Below are positions 25,211 to 34,115 of a stretch of DNA of 51,953 bases, in pieces. A program made the translations under genes and the position numbers. The notes below the pieces were generated by a model that made no database searches, was not told the origin of the DNA, and worked only from the letters and a program-made list of their open reading frames with translations. Positions within the stretch are counted from its first letter, which is position 1. The number at the start of each line of letters is the position of its first letter. Origin of the DNA: Streptomyces sp. Ru73 (GTDB lineage Bacteria > Actinomycetota > Actinomycetes > Streptomycetales > Streptomycetaceae); contig NZ_PQSQ01000057.1 in NCBI RefSeq assembly GCF_002920575.1, positions 1 through 51,953 on the forward strand, given 5' to 3'.

Positions 25211-27223
25211 TCAGCGGCCGGCCTCCTCTGCCGCGAGCGCGGGGATGACCCCGCCCGCCCGTACAGCGTCGCGGCGGCCGGCGGGCAGCCGGTGGCGCAG
25301 CCGGTACCGCTCGTCGCGGGTGACGTTGACCGCCGTGAGGGCCGGTTCGGCGTCCGGTGCGAGCGCCGCGTGCAGGTTCTCCAGGCGGAGTTCGTCGCCC
25401 TGCCGGATCCTGTCGTAGTCGGCCGGGTCCTCGAACTCCAGTGGCAGTACGCCGAAGTTGGCCAGGTTCTGCCAGTGGATGCGGGCGTAGGACTTGGCGA
25501 GGACGGCGCGCAGGCCCAGGTAGCGCGGGGTCAGCGCGGCGTGCTCACGGGAGGAGCCCTGGCCGTAGTTGTCACCGGCCACGACGAGGTGTCCGCCGCC
25601 CTGCCCGTCCCGTCCGGCGCTGTCCCGGTGCTCCGCGGCGCGCCGCGGGTACTCCGGGTCGAGGCGCGTGAACGTGAAGTCGGCGAGCCGCGGGATGTCG
25701 GACCGGTACGGCAGCGCCCGGGCACCCGCTGGGGAGATCTCGTCCGTGGACACGTCGTCGCCGGCCTTGAGCAGGACCGGGCCGGCCAGCGTGCCGGGCA
25801 GCGGGTCGAGTGCGGGCAGCGCCGAGATGCCGGGGCCGCGCTCCAGTTCGACGCGTGCGGCTTCCTCCGGGGGCAGCGGCGGCTCCAGCATGGCCGTGTT
25901 GACCGGCTCGCGCCGCAGCGCCGGAAGGTCGGTGGGGTACGCGGCGCCTGCCTCCGCGGCCCAGGCGCGGGGATCGGTGAGGGCGCCGGTCAGCGCGGAG
26001 GCGGTGGCGGTCTCCGGGGAGCAGAGCCAGACCCGGTCGTCCTCGGTGCCGGAGCGGCCGGGGAAGTTGCGCGGGAAGGTGCGCAGGGAGTTGCGGCCCG
26101 CGGCGGGCGCCTGGCCCATGCCGATGCAGCCGAGGCAGCCCGCCTGGTGGATGCGGGCCCCGGCGGCGACCAGCTCCGCCACGGCGCCCGACCGGGTGAG
26201 GTCGAGCAGGGTCTCGCGCGAGGTCGGGTTCACGTCGAAGCTCACGCCGGGCGCGGTCTGCCGGCCCTTGACCATCGCCGCGGCGACGGCGTAGTCGCGC
26301 AGCCCCGGGTTGGCGGAGGAGCCGATGACGGCCTGGTCGGCGCGTTCTCCGGCGACCTCGCGGACCGGGACGACGTTGCCGGGCGAGGTGGGGCGGGCGA
26401 TCAGTGGTTCGAGGCCGCTCAGGTCGATCTCGTCCTCGTGGTCGTACCGGGCGTCCGGGTCGGCGGCGAGCGGCCGGTACGCGTCCTCGCGGCCCTCGCT
26501 GCGCAGGAAGTCGCGGACCGCCTCGTCGGCGGGGAACACGGTGGTGGTGGCGCCCAGTTCGGCGCCCATGTTGGCGATCACATGGCGGTCCATCGCGGAC
26601 AGGCGGTCGAGGCCGGGGCCGTGGTACTCGATGATCCGGTGCACGCCGCCCTTCACGCCGTGCCGCCGCAGCATCTCCAGCACCACGTCCTTGGCGCTCA
26701 CCCACTCCGGCAGGGAGCCGGTCAGCCGGACGCCCCAGATCTCCGGCATGGTGAGGCGCAGCGGGCGGCCGGCCATGGCGAGGGCGACCTCCAGCCCGCC
26801 GGTCCCGATGGCGAGCATGCCGAGCGCGCCCGCGGCACAGGTGTGCGAGTCGGACCCGGCCAGCGACCGGCCCGGGATGCCGAACCGCTGCATGTGGACG
26901 GGGTGCGACACGCCGTTGCCGGGCTTGGAGTACCAGAGCCCGAACCGGCGGGCCGCCGAGCGCAGGAACGCGTGGTCCTCGGCGTTGCGTCCGTCGGCCT
27001 GCAGGATGTTGTGGTCGACGTACTGCACGCTCACCTCGGTGCGCACCCGGTCCAGGCCGATGGCCTCCAGTTCCTGCATGACCAGCGTGCCCGTGGCGTC
27101 CTGCGTCAGGGTCTGGTCGATGCGCAGGCCGATCTCGCTGCCCGGCACCAGCTCGCCGTCCACCAGGTGGTCGGCGAGGAGCCGGTGCGCGAGGCTGCCG
27201 TTCGTCGCGTGGCCGCTCGCCAT
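25211..27223 (-). CDS. Aconitase-superfamily hydratase lacking one Fe-S cysteine
   Basis: This is a 670-residue LeuC-LeuD-like single chain, the length of the short aconitase type. The N-terminal part has catalytic-type motifs YVDHN (D70, H71) and GSDSHT (124-129); the C-terminal swivel domain has DNYGQGSSREHAAL. The cluster motif usually read as GSCTNSS is here GSSANPG (301-307), so the first cluster cysteine is serine. The other pair remains (C363 and C366 in GCLGCIG). RNFPGR and SSREH arginines are kept. It may use a different cluster ligand, hold a labile cluster, or have another substrate. GGAGG precedes the ATG. It should not simply be called TCA-cycle aconitase. Confidence 0.82.
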   Translation of the reverse strand: MASGHATNGSLAHRLLADHLVDGELVPGSEIGLRIDQTLTQDATGTLVMQELEAIGLDRVRTEVSVQYVDHNILQADGRNAEDHAFLRSAARRFGLWYSKPGNGVSHPVHMQRFGIPGRSLAGSDSHTCAAGALGMLAIGTGGLEVALAMAGRPLRLTMPEIWGVRLTGSLPEWVSAKDVVLEMLRRHGVKGGVHRIIEYHGPGLDRLSAMDRHVIANMGAELGATTTVFPADEAVRDFLRSEGREDAYRPLAADPDARYDHEDEIDLSGLEPLIARPTSPGNVVPVREVAGERADQAVIGSSANPGLRDYAVAAAMVKGRQTAPGVSFDVNPTSRETLLDLTRSGAVAELVAAGARIHQAGCLGCIGMGQAPAAGRNSLRTFPRNFPGRSGTEDDRVWLCSPETATASALTGALTDPRAWAAEAGAAYPTDLPALRREPVNTAMLEPPLPPEEAARVELERGPGISALPALDPLPGTLAGPVLLKAGDDVSTDEISPAGARALPYRSDIPRLADFTFTRLDPEYPRRAAEHRDSAGRDGQGGGHLVVAGDNYGQGSSREHAALTPRYLGLRAVLAKSYARIHWQNLANFGVLPLEFEDPADYDRIRQGDELRLENLHAALAPDAEPALTAVNVTRDERYRLRHRLPAGRRDAVRAGGVIPALAAEEAGR

Positions 27224-27314
27224 GCCGCCTCCAGCCGTACGTGCGGTTCCTCCGCTGCCGCACCCTGGGTACCCGTTCGTCCCGGGGTGACCCTCCTCCG
27301 GGCGCGCCGGCTGC

Positions 27315-27821
27315 TCACCGGGCCGCGGGCGGCGCGCCGGGGGCGGTCCACTCCTCCTTGTGGCCGAAGCCGCGGCCGTTGTCGATCAGCCGGAGCCAGG
27401 TGGGGCTGAGCAGCCAGAAGCCGGTGTGGTCCATGGCGCTGCGGAGCTTGGGGCTGACGGCCACGTAGGGGAAGCGGTCGGCGTACGCGCGCCAGGCCCG
27501 GCGGCGCTCCGCACCCTCCAGCCGGCGGCACCGGCCGCGGCCCTGGACGCCGGTCAGGCCCGTCCAGTCCTGGCCGTCCTGCTGGGCGGTGAACGCGACC
27601 GGTGCGGCCGGCCCGGCGGCGGACAGCGCCCGGCCGTGCCGGGTGGACTCGGCGGTGACGAAGACGAGGGCGGGCTCGGTGTCCTCGGTCAGCGCGTACA
27701 GGACGGCGCAGGCCTGGGGCCCCTCGTCGTCCGTGTAGGCGAGGGTCATGGTCGTGTGGTCGGCGAGGGCCCGCAGGATGCCGGGCGGGCAGGGGAGGCC
27801 GGAGGGCGTGCTGTCGGTCAT
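27315..27821 (-). CDS. PNPOx-fold flavin/heme-binding-type protein
   Basis: This 168-residue protein resembles pyridoxamine-5'-phosphate oxidase-like split-barrel proteins: TMTLAYTDDEGPQACAVLYAL, then LVFVTAESTRHGRAL, VAFTAQQDGQDWTGLTGVQGRG, AYADRFPYVA and a closing WLRLIDNGRGFGHKEEW (segments quoted in parts). Such proteins bind FMN, F420 or heme; the cofactor cannot be told here. The ATG at 27821 has GAGG about 6 bases upstream. It precedes the aconitase-like gene on the same strand with a 91-bp gap, so co-transcription is possible. Divergent from mutY. Confidence 0.75.
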   Translation of the reverse strand: MTDSTPSGLPCPPGILRALADHTTMTLAYTDDEGPQACAVLYALTEDTEPALVFVTAESTRHGRALSAAGPAAPVAFTAQQDGQDWTGLTGVQGRGRCRRLEGAERRRAWRAYADRFPYVAVSPKLRSAMDHTGFWLLSPTWLRLIDNGRGFGHKEEWTAPGAPPAAR

Positions 27822-28058
27822 GCGGCCATCCTCGCGCGCCGGACCGACGCGCCGGCCGCCACCCGCGGCCGGGCAGCCGCTCCGCGTACGGCCGCGCGCC
27901 GCGCAGGAGCCCGCCCGCCGCCTGTTTCCGCCTCTCCGGCAGAGCGGCCGCGCACGCCCCGTTGCAGCAGTGCGGGTACCACGTGCAGGTGCACAACGGG
28001 CGGCACGGGCCCGGCACGTTTCACCGCCGAGACGCCCCGTGTCAGGATCGACGGTGCC

Positions 28059-29102
28059 ATGACTTCCTCTCCTGCCACCGCCCAGTCCGCCGGCGACCCG
28101 GCCGTCACGCCCACCGGGCGTACCGCCGGGACCCCGGCGCCACGCCCTGCCGACTCCGCCGCCGCCTCCGCCCCTGCCGCAGCCTCCGCCACCGGCACCG
28201 TCACGGCCGCCGACGCCGTCGACAAGGCCGGCCGGCGGCTGCACGAGCCGGTCAACGACTGGTTCGACGAGCACGCCCGCGATCTGCCGTGGCGCCGCCC
28301 CGAGGCGGGTGCCTGGGGCGTGATGGTCAGCGAGTTCATGCTGCAGCAGACGCCCGTCAACCGTGTCCTGCCGGTCTACGAACAGTGGCTGGCCCGCTGG
28401 CCCCGCCCGGCCGACCTGGCCGCCGAGCCGTCCGGCGAGGCGGTACGCGCCTGGGGCCGGCTCGGCTACCCCCGGCGCGCGCTGCGGCTGCACGCCGCCG
28501 CCTCGGCGATAAAGGAGCGGCACGGCGGTGACGTGCCGCGCGAGCACGCCCAGCTGCTGGCGCTGCCCGGCGTCGGCGAGTACACCGCGGCCGCCGTGGC
28601 CTCCTTCGCGTACGGGCAGCGGCACGCGGTGCTGGACACCAACGTCCGGCGCGTGTTCGCCCGCGCGGTCACCGGCCGCCAGTACCCGCCGAACGCCACC
28701 ACCGCCGCCGAGCGCAAGCTGGCCCGCGCGCTGCTGCCCGAGGACGAGGCCACGGCCGCGAAGTGGGCGGCGGCCACGATGGAGCTGGGCGCGCTGGTGT
28801 GCACGGCGCGCAGCCCGGAGTGCGTGCGCTGCCCGATCGCCGCGCAGTGCGCCTGGCGGCTGGCCGGCTCCCCCGAGCACGAGGGCCCGCCGCGCCGCGT
28901 CCAGACGTACGCGGGCACCGACCGCCAGGTGCGGGGCAAGCTGCTGGCCGTGCTGCGCGAGGCGGTCACCCCGGTCCCGCAGGCGCGGCTGGACGCGGTG
29001 TGGCACGAGCCGGTCCAGCGGGCCCGCGCCCTGGACGGCCTGGTCGCCGACGGCCTGGTGGAACCCCTCCCGGACGGCCTGTACCGGCTCCCGCTGACCT
29101 GA
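28059..29102 (+). CDS. mutY: A/G-specific adenine glycosylase MutY
   Basis: This 347-residue base-excision enzyme removes adenine opposite 8-oxoguanine. After a disordered Ala/Pro-rich 50-residue N-terminus, the HhH-GPD core contains SEFMLQQTPV (catalytic Glu about 92), the hairpin LPGVGEYTAA (about 169-178) and the catalytic Asp193 in VLDTNVRRV. The [4Fe-4S] cluster cysteines are C248, C255, C258 and C264 (CX6CX2CX5C). The NUDIX-like C-terminal domain of E. coli MutY is reduced to a short winged-helix-like tail. Length is usual for actinobacteria. The start is the ATG at 28059; AGGATCG precedes it. The upstream frame to 27360 is an artefact of the opposite gene. Confidence 0.95.
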   Translation: MTSSPATAQSAGDPAVTPTGRTAGTPAPRPADSAAASAPAAASATGTVTAADAVDKAGRRLHEPVNDWFDEHARDLPWRRPEAGAWGVMVSEFMLQQTPVNRVLPVYEQWLARWPRPADLAAEPSGEAVRAWGRLGYPRRALRLHAAASAIKERHGGDVPREHAQLLALPGVGEYTAAAVASFAYGQRHAVLDTNVRRVFARAVTGRQYPPNATTAAERKLARALLPEDEATAAKWAAATMELGALVCTARSPECVRCPIAAQCAWRLAGSPEHEGPPRRVQTYAGTDRQVRGKLLAVLREAVTPVPQARLDAVWHEPVQRARALDGLVADGLVEPLPDGLYRLPLT

Positions 29103-29141
29103 CCTGACCCGGCCTGATCCGTCTGGCCTGATCCGTTCTGA

Positions 29142-29176
29142 CCGCTCCGGCCGGGCACGCGGCCCGGCCGGAGCGG
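29142..29176. terminator. Bidirectional terminator between mutY and YVTN gene
   Basis: A perfect 14-bp stem (29142-29155 with 29163-29176, loop CACGCGG) lies between convergent stop codons. A short duplicated CCTGATCCGT-like sequence precedes it. Confidence 0.75.
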
Positions 29177-29179
29177 GGA

Positions 29180-30292
29180 TCAGCGGGGTGTGACGGCGAT
29201 GCCCTCCGGCTGGTGGCCGGCGGGCAGGGTGGCCCGGTCCCGCAGGACCGCCGGATTGACGACAGTCACCGTGTCGGACGCCTCGTTCGTGACCCACACC
29301 CGGCGTCCGTCCGGGGTGATGGCCACGCCCTGCGGGTTCACGCCGACGGGCACCTTGGCCCGGACGCGGCCGCGGCCGACGTCGGTGATCACCAGTTCGT
29401 TGGCCGTCGAGTCGGCGGCGTACAGGCTGCGGCCGTCGGGGCTGACGGCGTTGCCCACGGGCGCCTCGCCGGCGGGCAGCACGTCGACCACCCGGTTCGA
29501 GGCCGTACTGATCACCGAGACGGTGCCCGAGCCCGTGTTGGAGACGAAGACCCGGTCGCCCCTGGGCGTGGCGCTGATCCCGCTGGGGAAGTCCCCGACG
29601 CGGATGACGCCGACGGCGCGCAGGCCGGGGCTGATGACCGTCACGGTGTCGGAGCCGTTGTCGGTGACGTACGCCCGGCCGCCGGGGACGGTGACGATGC
29701 TGTGCGGCATGCGGCCCACGGGCACCTTCGCGATGACCCGGCGGCGCGCCACGCTGACCGCGGTGACGGTGTTCGCGCCGGAGTCCGCGGTCAGCACGCG
29801 GGCGCCGTTCCTGCTGGGCACCGCGGCGAAGGGCCGGTCCCCGACCCGGACGGCGGCGCGCACCCGCCGGGTCTCGGTGTCCACGAAGGACACGGTGTCG
29901 CTCCTGCTGTCGGCCACGTACGCGGTGTCGCCGTTCGGGGCCGCGCCCACCCCCGTCGGGCCGTTGCCCACAGGGGAGGCGCCCAGCGGCCGGGCCAGCC
30001 GGGCGTCGTACGCGGAGAGCGTGTCCGAGCCGGTGTTGGCGGCGAAGGCCAGCACCCGGACCGGGTACCGCGGCCCGGCCGCGCCGCGTGCCCCGGTCAG
30101 TCCCGGCGCGTCGTCCGTCCTCCCGGCGTCCCGCACCCCGCAGGTGGCCGTCGGTACGGCCGCGAGCACGAGGAGGACCGCGCACCACCGGCTCCGTGCA
30201 CGGCGTCCGCGGCGGCCCGGCAGGCCGGGTCTCCTCCGGCCCCTGGTTGCTTCACCGGTCGGCGGGCTGTGGGCGGCGGCGAGGCGGCGCAT
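29180..30292 (-). CDS. Secreted YVTN-repeat beta-propeller protein
   Basis: This is a 370-residue protein. A basic N-terminus and hydrophobic segment (WCAVLLVLAAVPTATCGV) form an export signal with a possible lipobox cysteine. The rest consists of about seven repeats of 40-45 residues, each with a YVTN/YVAD-like strand (VYVADSRSDTVSFVD-like, AYVTDNGSDTVTVIS, VFVSNTGSGTVSVIS, VWVTNEASDTVTVVN) followed by a PVG.P.G/GVAITPDG turn. This is a seven-bladed propeller of the surface-layer/YVTN family. The role is unknown; extracellular binding is likely. ATG 30292 has AAAGGA upstream; ATG 30304 is the alternative. Divergent from sigE by about 370 bp. Confidence 0.85.
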   Translation of the reverse strand: MRRLAAAHSPPTGEATRGRRRPGLPGRRGRRARSRWCAVLLVLAAVPTATCGVRDAGRTDDAPGLTGARGAAGPRYPVRVLAFAANTGSDTLSAYDARLARPLGASPVGNGPTGVGAAPNGDTAYVADSRSDTVSFVDTETRRVRAAVRVGDRPFAAVPSRNGARVLTADSGANTVTAVSVARRRVIAKVPVGRMPHSIVTVPGGRAYVTDNGSDTVTVISPGLRAVGVIRVGDFPSGISATPRGDRVFVSNTGSGTVSVISTASNRVVDVLPAGEAPVGNAVSPDGRSLYAADSTANELVITDVGRGRVRAKVPVGVNPQGVAITPDGRRVWVTNEASDTVTVVNPAVLRDRATLPAGHQPEGIAVTPR

Positions 30293-30529
30293 GACAAAGT
30301 GCATCCTTTCGGGCAGAGCGGATGATTCTCCGTCATACGACCACAGAACAGGGCAATGGCATATGCCGGTACCGCCGAATGCCGCGTCCGGTGGAACCCG
30401 CCGCCGGGCGGACCCGTCTCCCCCTGTGGAAGGACCTCCCGGCCGCCGCCGTCCCCCGCGAGGAGGAGCCGCGCGGCGCTGTTACACAACCGACGGATTT
30501 CCGTGAACTCGCTGTGGGGCAGCCGCACA

Positions 30530-30557
30530 TTGCGCCGCAACACCCCCTCCGTAGCGT
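30530..30557 (+). promoter_or_regulatory. Candidate sigE promoter
   Basis: TTGCGC (30530-30535), a 16-bp spacer and TAGCGT (30552-30557) predict a start near 30564 and a leader of about 100 bases. In S. coelicolor sigE transcription depends on CseB, so a CseB site would be expected just upstream. The rest of the 30305-30662 intergenic region holds a small palindrome GGCATATGCC (about 30357-30366) and nothing else I can name. Confidence 0.45.
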
Positions 30558-30662
30558 CCTCTTCGTGCTGGACAGAGAGACCGTGCACCGACCCGTTCGG
30601 CCGGTCCGCGACCACCGGCACGGACAACGTGGGGAACGCAGCAGAGGATCGGAGGCGTCGGT

Positions 30663-31214
30663 ATGGCGACCAGCGGCGGCAAGGTACTGGACTTCGAAGA
30701 GTACGTGCGCACCCGGCAGGATGCCCTGCTGCGGAGCGCCCGGCGTCTGGTGCCCGACCCGGTCGACGCCCAGGACCTGCTGCAGACCGCCCTCGTGCGG
30801 ACGTACGGGCGCTGGGACGGCATCGCCGACAAGTCCCTCGCCGACGCCTACCTGCGCCGCGTCATGATCAACACGCGGACCGAGTGGTGGCGGGCGCGCA
30901 AGCTGGAGGAGGTGCCCACCGAGCAGCTCCCGGACGCCAGCGTGGACGACGGCACCGAGCAGCGCGCCGACCGCGCCCTGCTCATGGACATCCTCTCGGT
31001 GCTGGCTCCCAAGCAGCGCAGCGTCGTCGTCCTGCGACACTGGGAGCAGATGAGTACGGAGGAGACCGCGGCGGCACTGGGCATGTCCACGGGGACGGTC
31101 AAGAGCACGCTGCACCGGGCGCTGGCCCGGCTGCGCCAGGAGCTAGTGAACCGCGAGGCCGACGCGCGCGTACTGGAGCGCGACGACCAGGAGCGGGAGC
31201 GGTGCGCGGCCTGA
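30663..31214 (+). CDS. sigE: ECF RNA polymerase sigma factor SigE (cell envelope stress)
   Basis: This is a 183-residue extracytoplasmic-function sigma factor. Region 2 lies at about residues 15-80 (RSARRLVPDPVDAQDLLQTALVRTY in parts, then YLRRVMINTRTEWWRARK). Region 4 is at about 110-165 (LAPKQRSVVVLRHWEQMSTEETAAALGMSTGTVKSTLHRALARL, in parts). The three genes that follow match CseA, CseB and CseC in order and type, which identifies it as the Streptomyces sigE of the cell-wall stress response. In that system CseBC activates sigE, and SigE directs envelope-maintenance genes. No anti-sigma gene is needed. GGAGG at 30651 precedes the ATG. Confidence 0.95.
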   Translation: MATSGGKVLDFEEYVRTRQDALLRSARRLVPDPVDAQDLLQTALVRTYGRWDGIADKSLADAYLRRVMINTRTEWWRARKLEEVPTEQLPDASVDDGTEQRADRALLMDILSVLAPKQRSVVVLRHWEQMSTEETAAALGMSTGTVKSTLHRALARLRQELVNREADARVLERDDQERERCAA

Positions 31215-31262
31215 CCGGCCGCGGCACGGCCGGCCCGCCGGCCGGCGACGGGTGACAGGCAC

Positions 31263-31991
31263 ATGGTGAGCAGGAGCGGTGTGACCAGAGGCGGCGGAGC
31301 CGACGGCGGGCCGGCCGGGAAGAAGCGGCCGGCCGCTTCTTCGCGCCTGCCCGCGACCTTGTGGCGCATGGCCGGCACGGCCCTCGCGGGCATCGCCGCG
31401 ATCGCGCTGCTGCTGGCCGGGTGCGAGACGACCGGTGACGGGGTGCGGTCCGAGGGCTCGGCGGCCGACTCGCCGGTGCCGGCGAGGCCGCGCAGTGCGA
31501 CGCCGACCCCCTCCCCCTCGTCGTCCGTGGCGTACAAGAAGGTCGACGCGCGGGCGCTGCTGCGCAAGGACCCCGCGGTCGGCGCCGAGGTGAAGAAGAC
31601 CCTCGCCAAGCCGTGCACGGCCGACGAGTACCCGATCGACGTCACGTACGCCTCGCTGACCGGCGACAAGGCCCCCGACGTCATCATCAACGTGATGACC
31701 TGCGCGGACTCCGTCGGCATCGGCTCGTACGTGTACCGCAAGGGCGGCAAGGGCTACGAGAACGTCTTCAGCAACGAACAGCCGCCGGTCTACGCCGGGG
31801 TCAACAAGGGCGAGCTGGAGATCACCAAGCAGACCTACGGCACCGGCGACGCCGTCTGCTGCCCCACGGGCGAGGATGTGATGACGTACCACTGGGCGAA
31901 GGACCGCTTCAAGGAGTACGCCCGGTACCACACGGACTACAGCAAGACCGGGGACGGCACCGACACGGGCGCCACACCATCGGAGGATTGA
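31263..31991 (+). CDS. cseA: Lipoprotein CseA, negative modulator of the SigE response
   Basis: This is a 242-residue lipoprotein. After a basic 35-residue N-terminus and a hydrophobic segment, the lipobox LLLAGC gives a lipidated Cys at about residue 53. A Ser/Thr/Pro linker (PTPSPSSS) leads to a soluble domain of about 160 residues with cysteines (KPCTADEYP, VMTCADS, AVCCPTG). In S. coelicolor CseA lies outside the membrane and dampens sigE expression, probably through the CseC sensor. Assignment rests on operon position and architecture. The downstream cseB start is 8 bases after its stop. Confidence 0.9.
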   Translation: MVSRSGVTRGGGADGGPAGKKRPAASSRLPATLWRMAGTALAGIAAIALLLAGCETTGDGVRSEGSAADSPVPARPRSATPTPSPSSSVAYKKVDARALLRKDPAVGAEVKKTLAKPCTADEYPIDVTYASLTGDKAPDVIINVMTCADSVGIGSYVYRKGGKGYENVFSNEQPPVYAGVNKGELEITKQTYGTGDAVCCPTGEDVMTYHWAKDRFKEYARYHTDYSKTGDGTDTGATPSED

Positions 31992-31999
31992 GAACACGC

Positions 32000-32710
32000 A
32001 TGGCCGAGACCCATGTGCTCTTCGTCGAGGACGACGACGTCATCCGGGAGGCCACCCAGCTCGCGCTGGAGCGCGACGGCTTCCGGGTGACGGCGATGCC
32101 CGACGGCCTGTCGGGCCTGGACGCCTTCCGCGCCAGCCGGCCGGACATCGCGCTGCTGGACGTGATGGTGCCGGGCCTGGACGGGGTCAGCCTGTGCCGG
32201 CGCATCCGGGACGAGTCCACGGTCCCGGTGATCATGCTGTCCGCGCGCGCCGACTCCATCGACGTGGTGCTCGGCCTGGAGGCGGGCGCCGACGACTACG
32301 TCACCAAGCCGTTCGACGGCGCGGTGCTGGTGGCCCGGATACGGGCGGTGCTGCGCCGGTTCGGGCACGCCAGCGGGCCCGACGCGCGCGGCGGGGCCGT
32401 CGAGAAGAGCGCGGCGGCCGACGACGGACTGCTGCGCTTCGGCGACCTGGAGGTGGACACCGAGGGCATGGAGGTACGGCGGGCCGGCGAGCCGGTCGCG
32501 CTGACGCCGACCGAGATGCGGCTGCTGCTGGAGTTCTCCGACGCGCCGGGCACGGTCCTCTCCCGCGACCGGCTGCTGGAGCGGGTGTGGGACTACGGCT
32601 GGGGCGGGGACACCCGGGTCGTCGACGTCCACGTGCAGCGGCTGCGCGGCAAGATCGGCCAGGACCGCATCGAGACGGTCCGCGGCTTCGGCTACAAGCT
32701 GAGAGGCTGA
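32000..32710 (+). CDS. cseB: Response regulator CseB
   Basis: This is a 236-residue OmpR-type regulator. The receiver domain (1-120) has VEDDD, the phosphoacceptor Asp54 in LLDVMVPG, and KPF near 105. After a linker (about 122-140) the winged-helix DNA-binding domain carries LTPTEMRLLLEF and the closing VDVHVQRLRGKIG and RGFGYKL motifs. It activates sigE transcription when phosphorylated by CseC. The ATG at 32000 is 8 bases after the cseA stop codon, with GGAGGA in the end of cseA. Confidence 0.95.
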   Translation: MAETHVLFVEDDDVIREATQLALERDGFRVTAMPDGLSGLDAFRASRPDIALLDVMVPGLDGVSLCRRIRDESTVPVIMLSARADSIDVVLGLEAGADDYVTKPFDGAVLVARIRAVLRRFGHASGPDARGGAVEKSAAADDGLLRFGDLEVDTEGMEVRRAGEPVALTPTEMRLLLEFSDAPGTVLSRDRLLERVWDYGWGGDTRVVDVHVQRLRGKIGQDRIETVRGFGYKLRG

Positions 32711-32717
32711 CCGCGGC

Positions 32718-34025
32718 GTGGTCGGACTCGCCCTGCGTACGGGACTGCGCTGGAAGCTCAGCGCGGCGATCGCGCTCGTCGGAGCCCTGGTCGCCATCGC
32801 GCTGAGCCTCGTCGTGCACAACGCCGCCCGGGTCTCCATGCTCGACAACAGCCGCGACGTGCAGATCGAGCGGCTGAACTTCACCCAGCGGATCTACGAG
32901 ACCACCAACCGGCTGCAGTTCGGCGCCCAGCTGGACGACCCCAAGCTGCCCAAGGCGCTGCGCGCCGAGGTCGCCGAGGGCCGGCGCGCGACCTACCTGG
33001 AGGACAACGGCGAGGCAGCGCCGGAGGTGTGGGCCGCGGCCCCGCTGGACGACGGCCGGGTGCTCTCCCTGCACAACGACTTCCCCGACCGCTTCACCGT
33101 CCTGGACGACCTGGACCAGGCGCTGTTCATCGGGTCGATCTCGGTGGTCGCGGCCGGCTGCGCGCTGGGCGTGCTGGTCGGCGGGCGGCTCTCCAAGCGG
33201 CTGCGGAAAGCGGCGGCCGCGGCCCGCAAGCTCGCCGAGGGCGACACCTCCGTACGGGTGCGGGACGAGATCGGCGGCCGGGTGCGGGACGAGACGGACG
33301 AGCTGGCGCACGCCATGGACGCCATGTCGGACGCGCTGCAGACCCGGATCGAGGCCGAGCGGCGGGTGACCGCCGACATCGCGCACGAGCTGCGTACGCC
33401 CGTCACGGGACTGCTCACCGCGGCCGAGCTGCTGCCGCCCGGCCGCCCCACGGAACTGGTACGGGACCGGGCGCAGGCCATGCGGACGCTGGTCGAGGAC
33501 GTGCTGGAGGTGGCCCGGCTGGACGGTTACGCGGAGCGTGCCGAGCTGCAGGACGTCGACCTGGGCGAATTCGTGCGCCGCCGGGTCCGTGCGCTGGGCC
33601 CCGACATCAGGATCGAGGTGCTGCGGGACGCGGAGGTCAGTACGGACCCGCGCCGCCTTGAGCGCATCCTCGGCAACCTCATCGCCAACGCCTCCCGGCA
33701 CGGCAAGCCGCCGGTGGAGGTCACGGTCGAGGGCCGGGTGATCCGCGTACGCGACCACGGCCCCGGCTTCCCCGAGGCGCTGCTCCGCGAGGGCCCCAGC
33801 CGCTTCCGCACCGGCAGCAGCGACCGCTCGGGCCGCGGCCACGGCCTGGGCCTGACCATCGCCGCCGGCCAGGCCAGGGTGCTCGGCGCCCGGCTGACCT
33901 TCCGCAACGCGGAGGCCGCTGTGGACGGCACGACCGGCGCCGTCGCCGTCCTCTGGCTCCCCGAGAACGCCCCCACCGCCACCGGCAGCTTCCCGGTCAT
34001 CCGCCTCCCGGGCCCTGAGGACTGA
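32718..34025 (+). CDS. cseC: Sensor histidine kinase CseC
   Basis: This is a 435-residue membrane kinase. Two transmembrane helices (SAAIALVGALVAIALSLVV near 15-33 and ALFIGSISVVAAGCALGVLV near 133-153) flank a sensor loop of about 100 residues. A HAMP linker contains an 8-residue near-repeat. The dimerisation domain has AHELRTP with H223. The ATPase has an N-box (ERILGNLIANASRHG) and a GHGLGLT G-box. It senses cell-envelope damage and phosphorylates CseB. GTG start 7 bases after the cseB stop. Confidence 0.95.
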   Translation: MVGLALRTGLRWKLSAAIALVGALVAIALSLVVHNAARVSMLDNSRDVQIERLNFTQRIYETTNRLQFGAQLDDPKLPKALRAEVAEGRRATYLEDNGEAAPEVWAAAPLDDGRVLSLHNDFPDRFTVLDDLDQALFIGSISVVAAGCALGVLVGGRLSKRLRKAAAAARKLAEGDTSVRVRDEIGGRVRDETDELAHAMDAMSDALQTRIEAERRVTADIAHELRTPVTGLLTAAELLPPGRPTELVRDRAQAMRTLVEDVLEVARLDGYAERAELQDVDLGEFVRRRVRALGPDIRIEVLRDAEVSTDPRRLERILGNLIANASRHGKPPVEVTVEGRVIRVRDHGPGFPEALLREGPSRFRTGSSDRSGRGHGLGLTIAAGQARVLGARLTFRNAEAAVDGTTGAVAVLWLPENAPTATGSFPVIRLPGPED

Positions 34026-34115
34026 CGGGGCCGGGTGCCGGCACGGGGCGGGCCGGGCGCGCCGGCCGCACGCCCGCGCCGGTCCGGGCGGCGCCGCACC
34101 GGGCCGGGCGGCCGG

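Noticed and set aside
27106..28017. Minus-strand 303-residue frame over the PNPOx-fold gene
   Set aside because: Arg/Pro-rich out-of-frame shadow; the PNPOx frame has a ribosome-binding site and family motifs.
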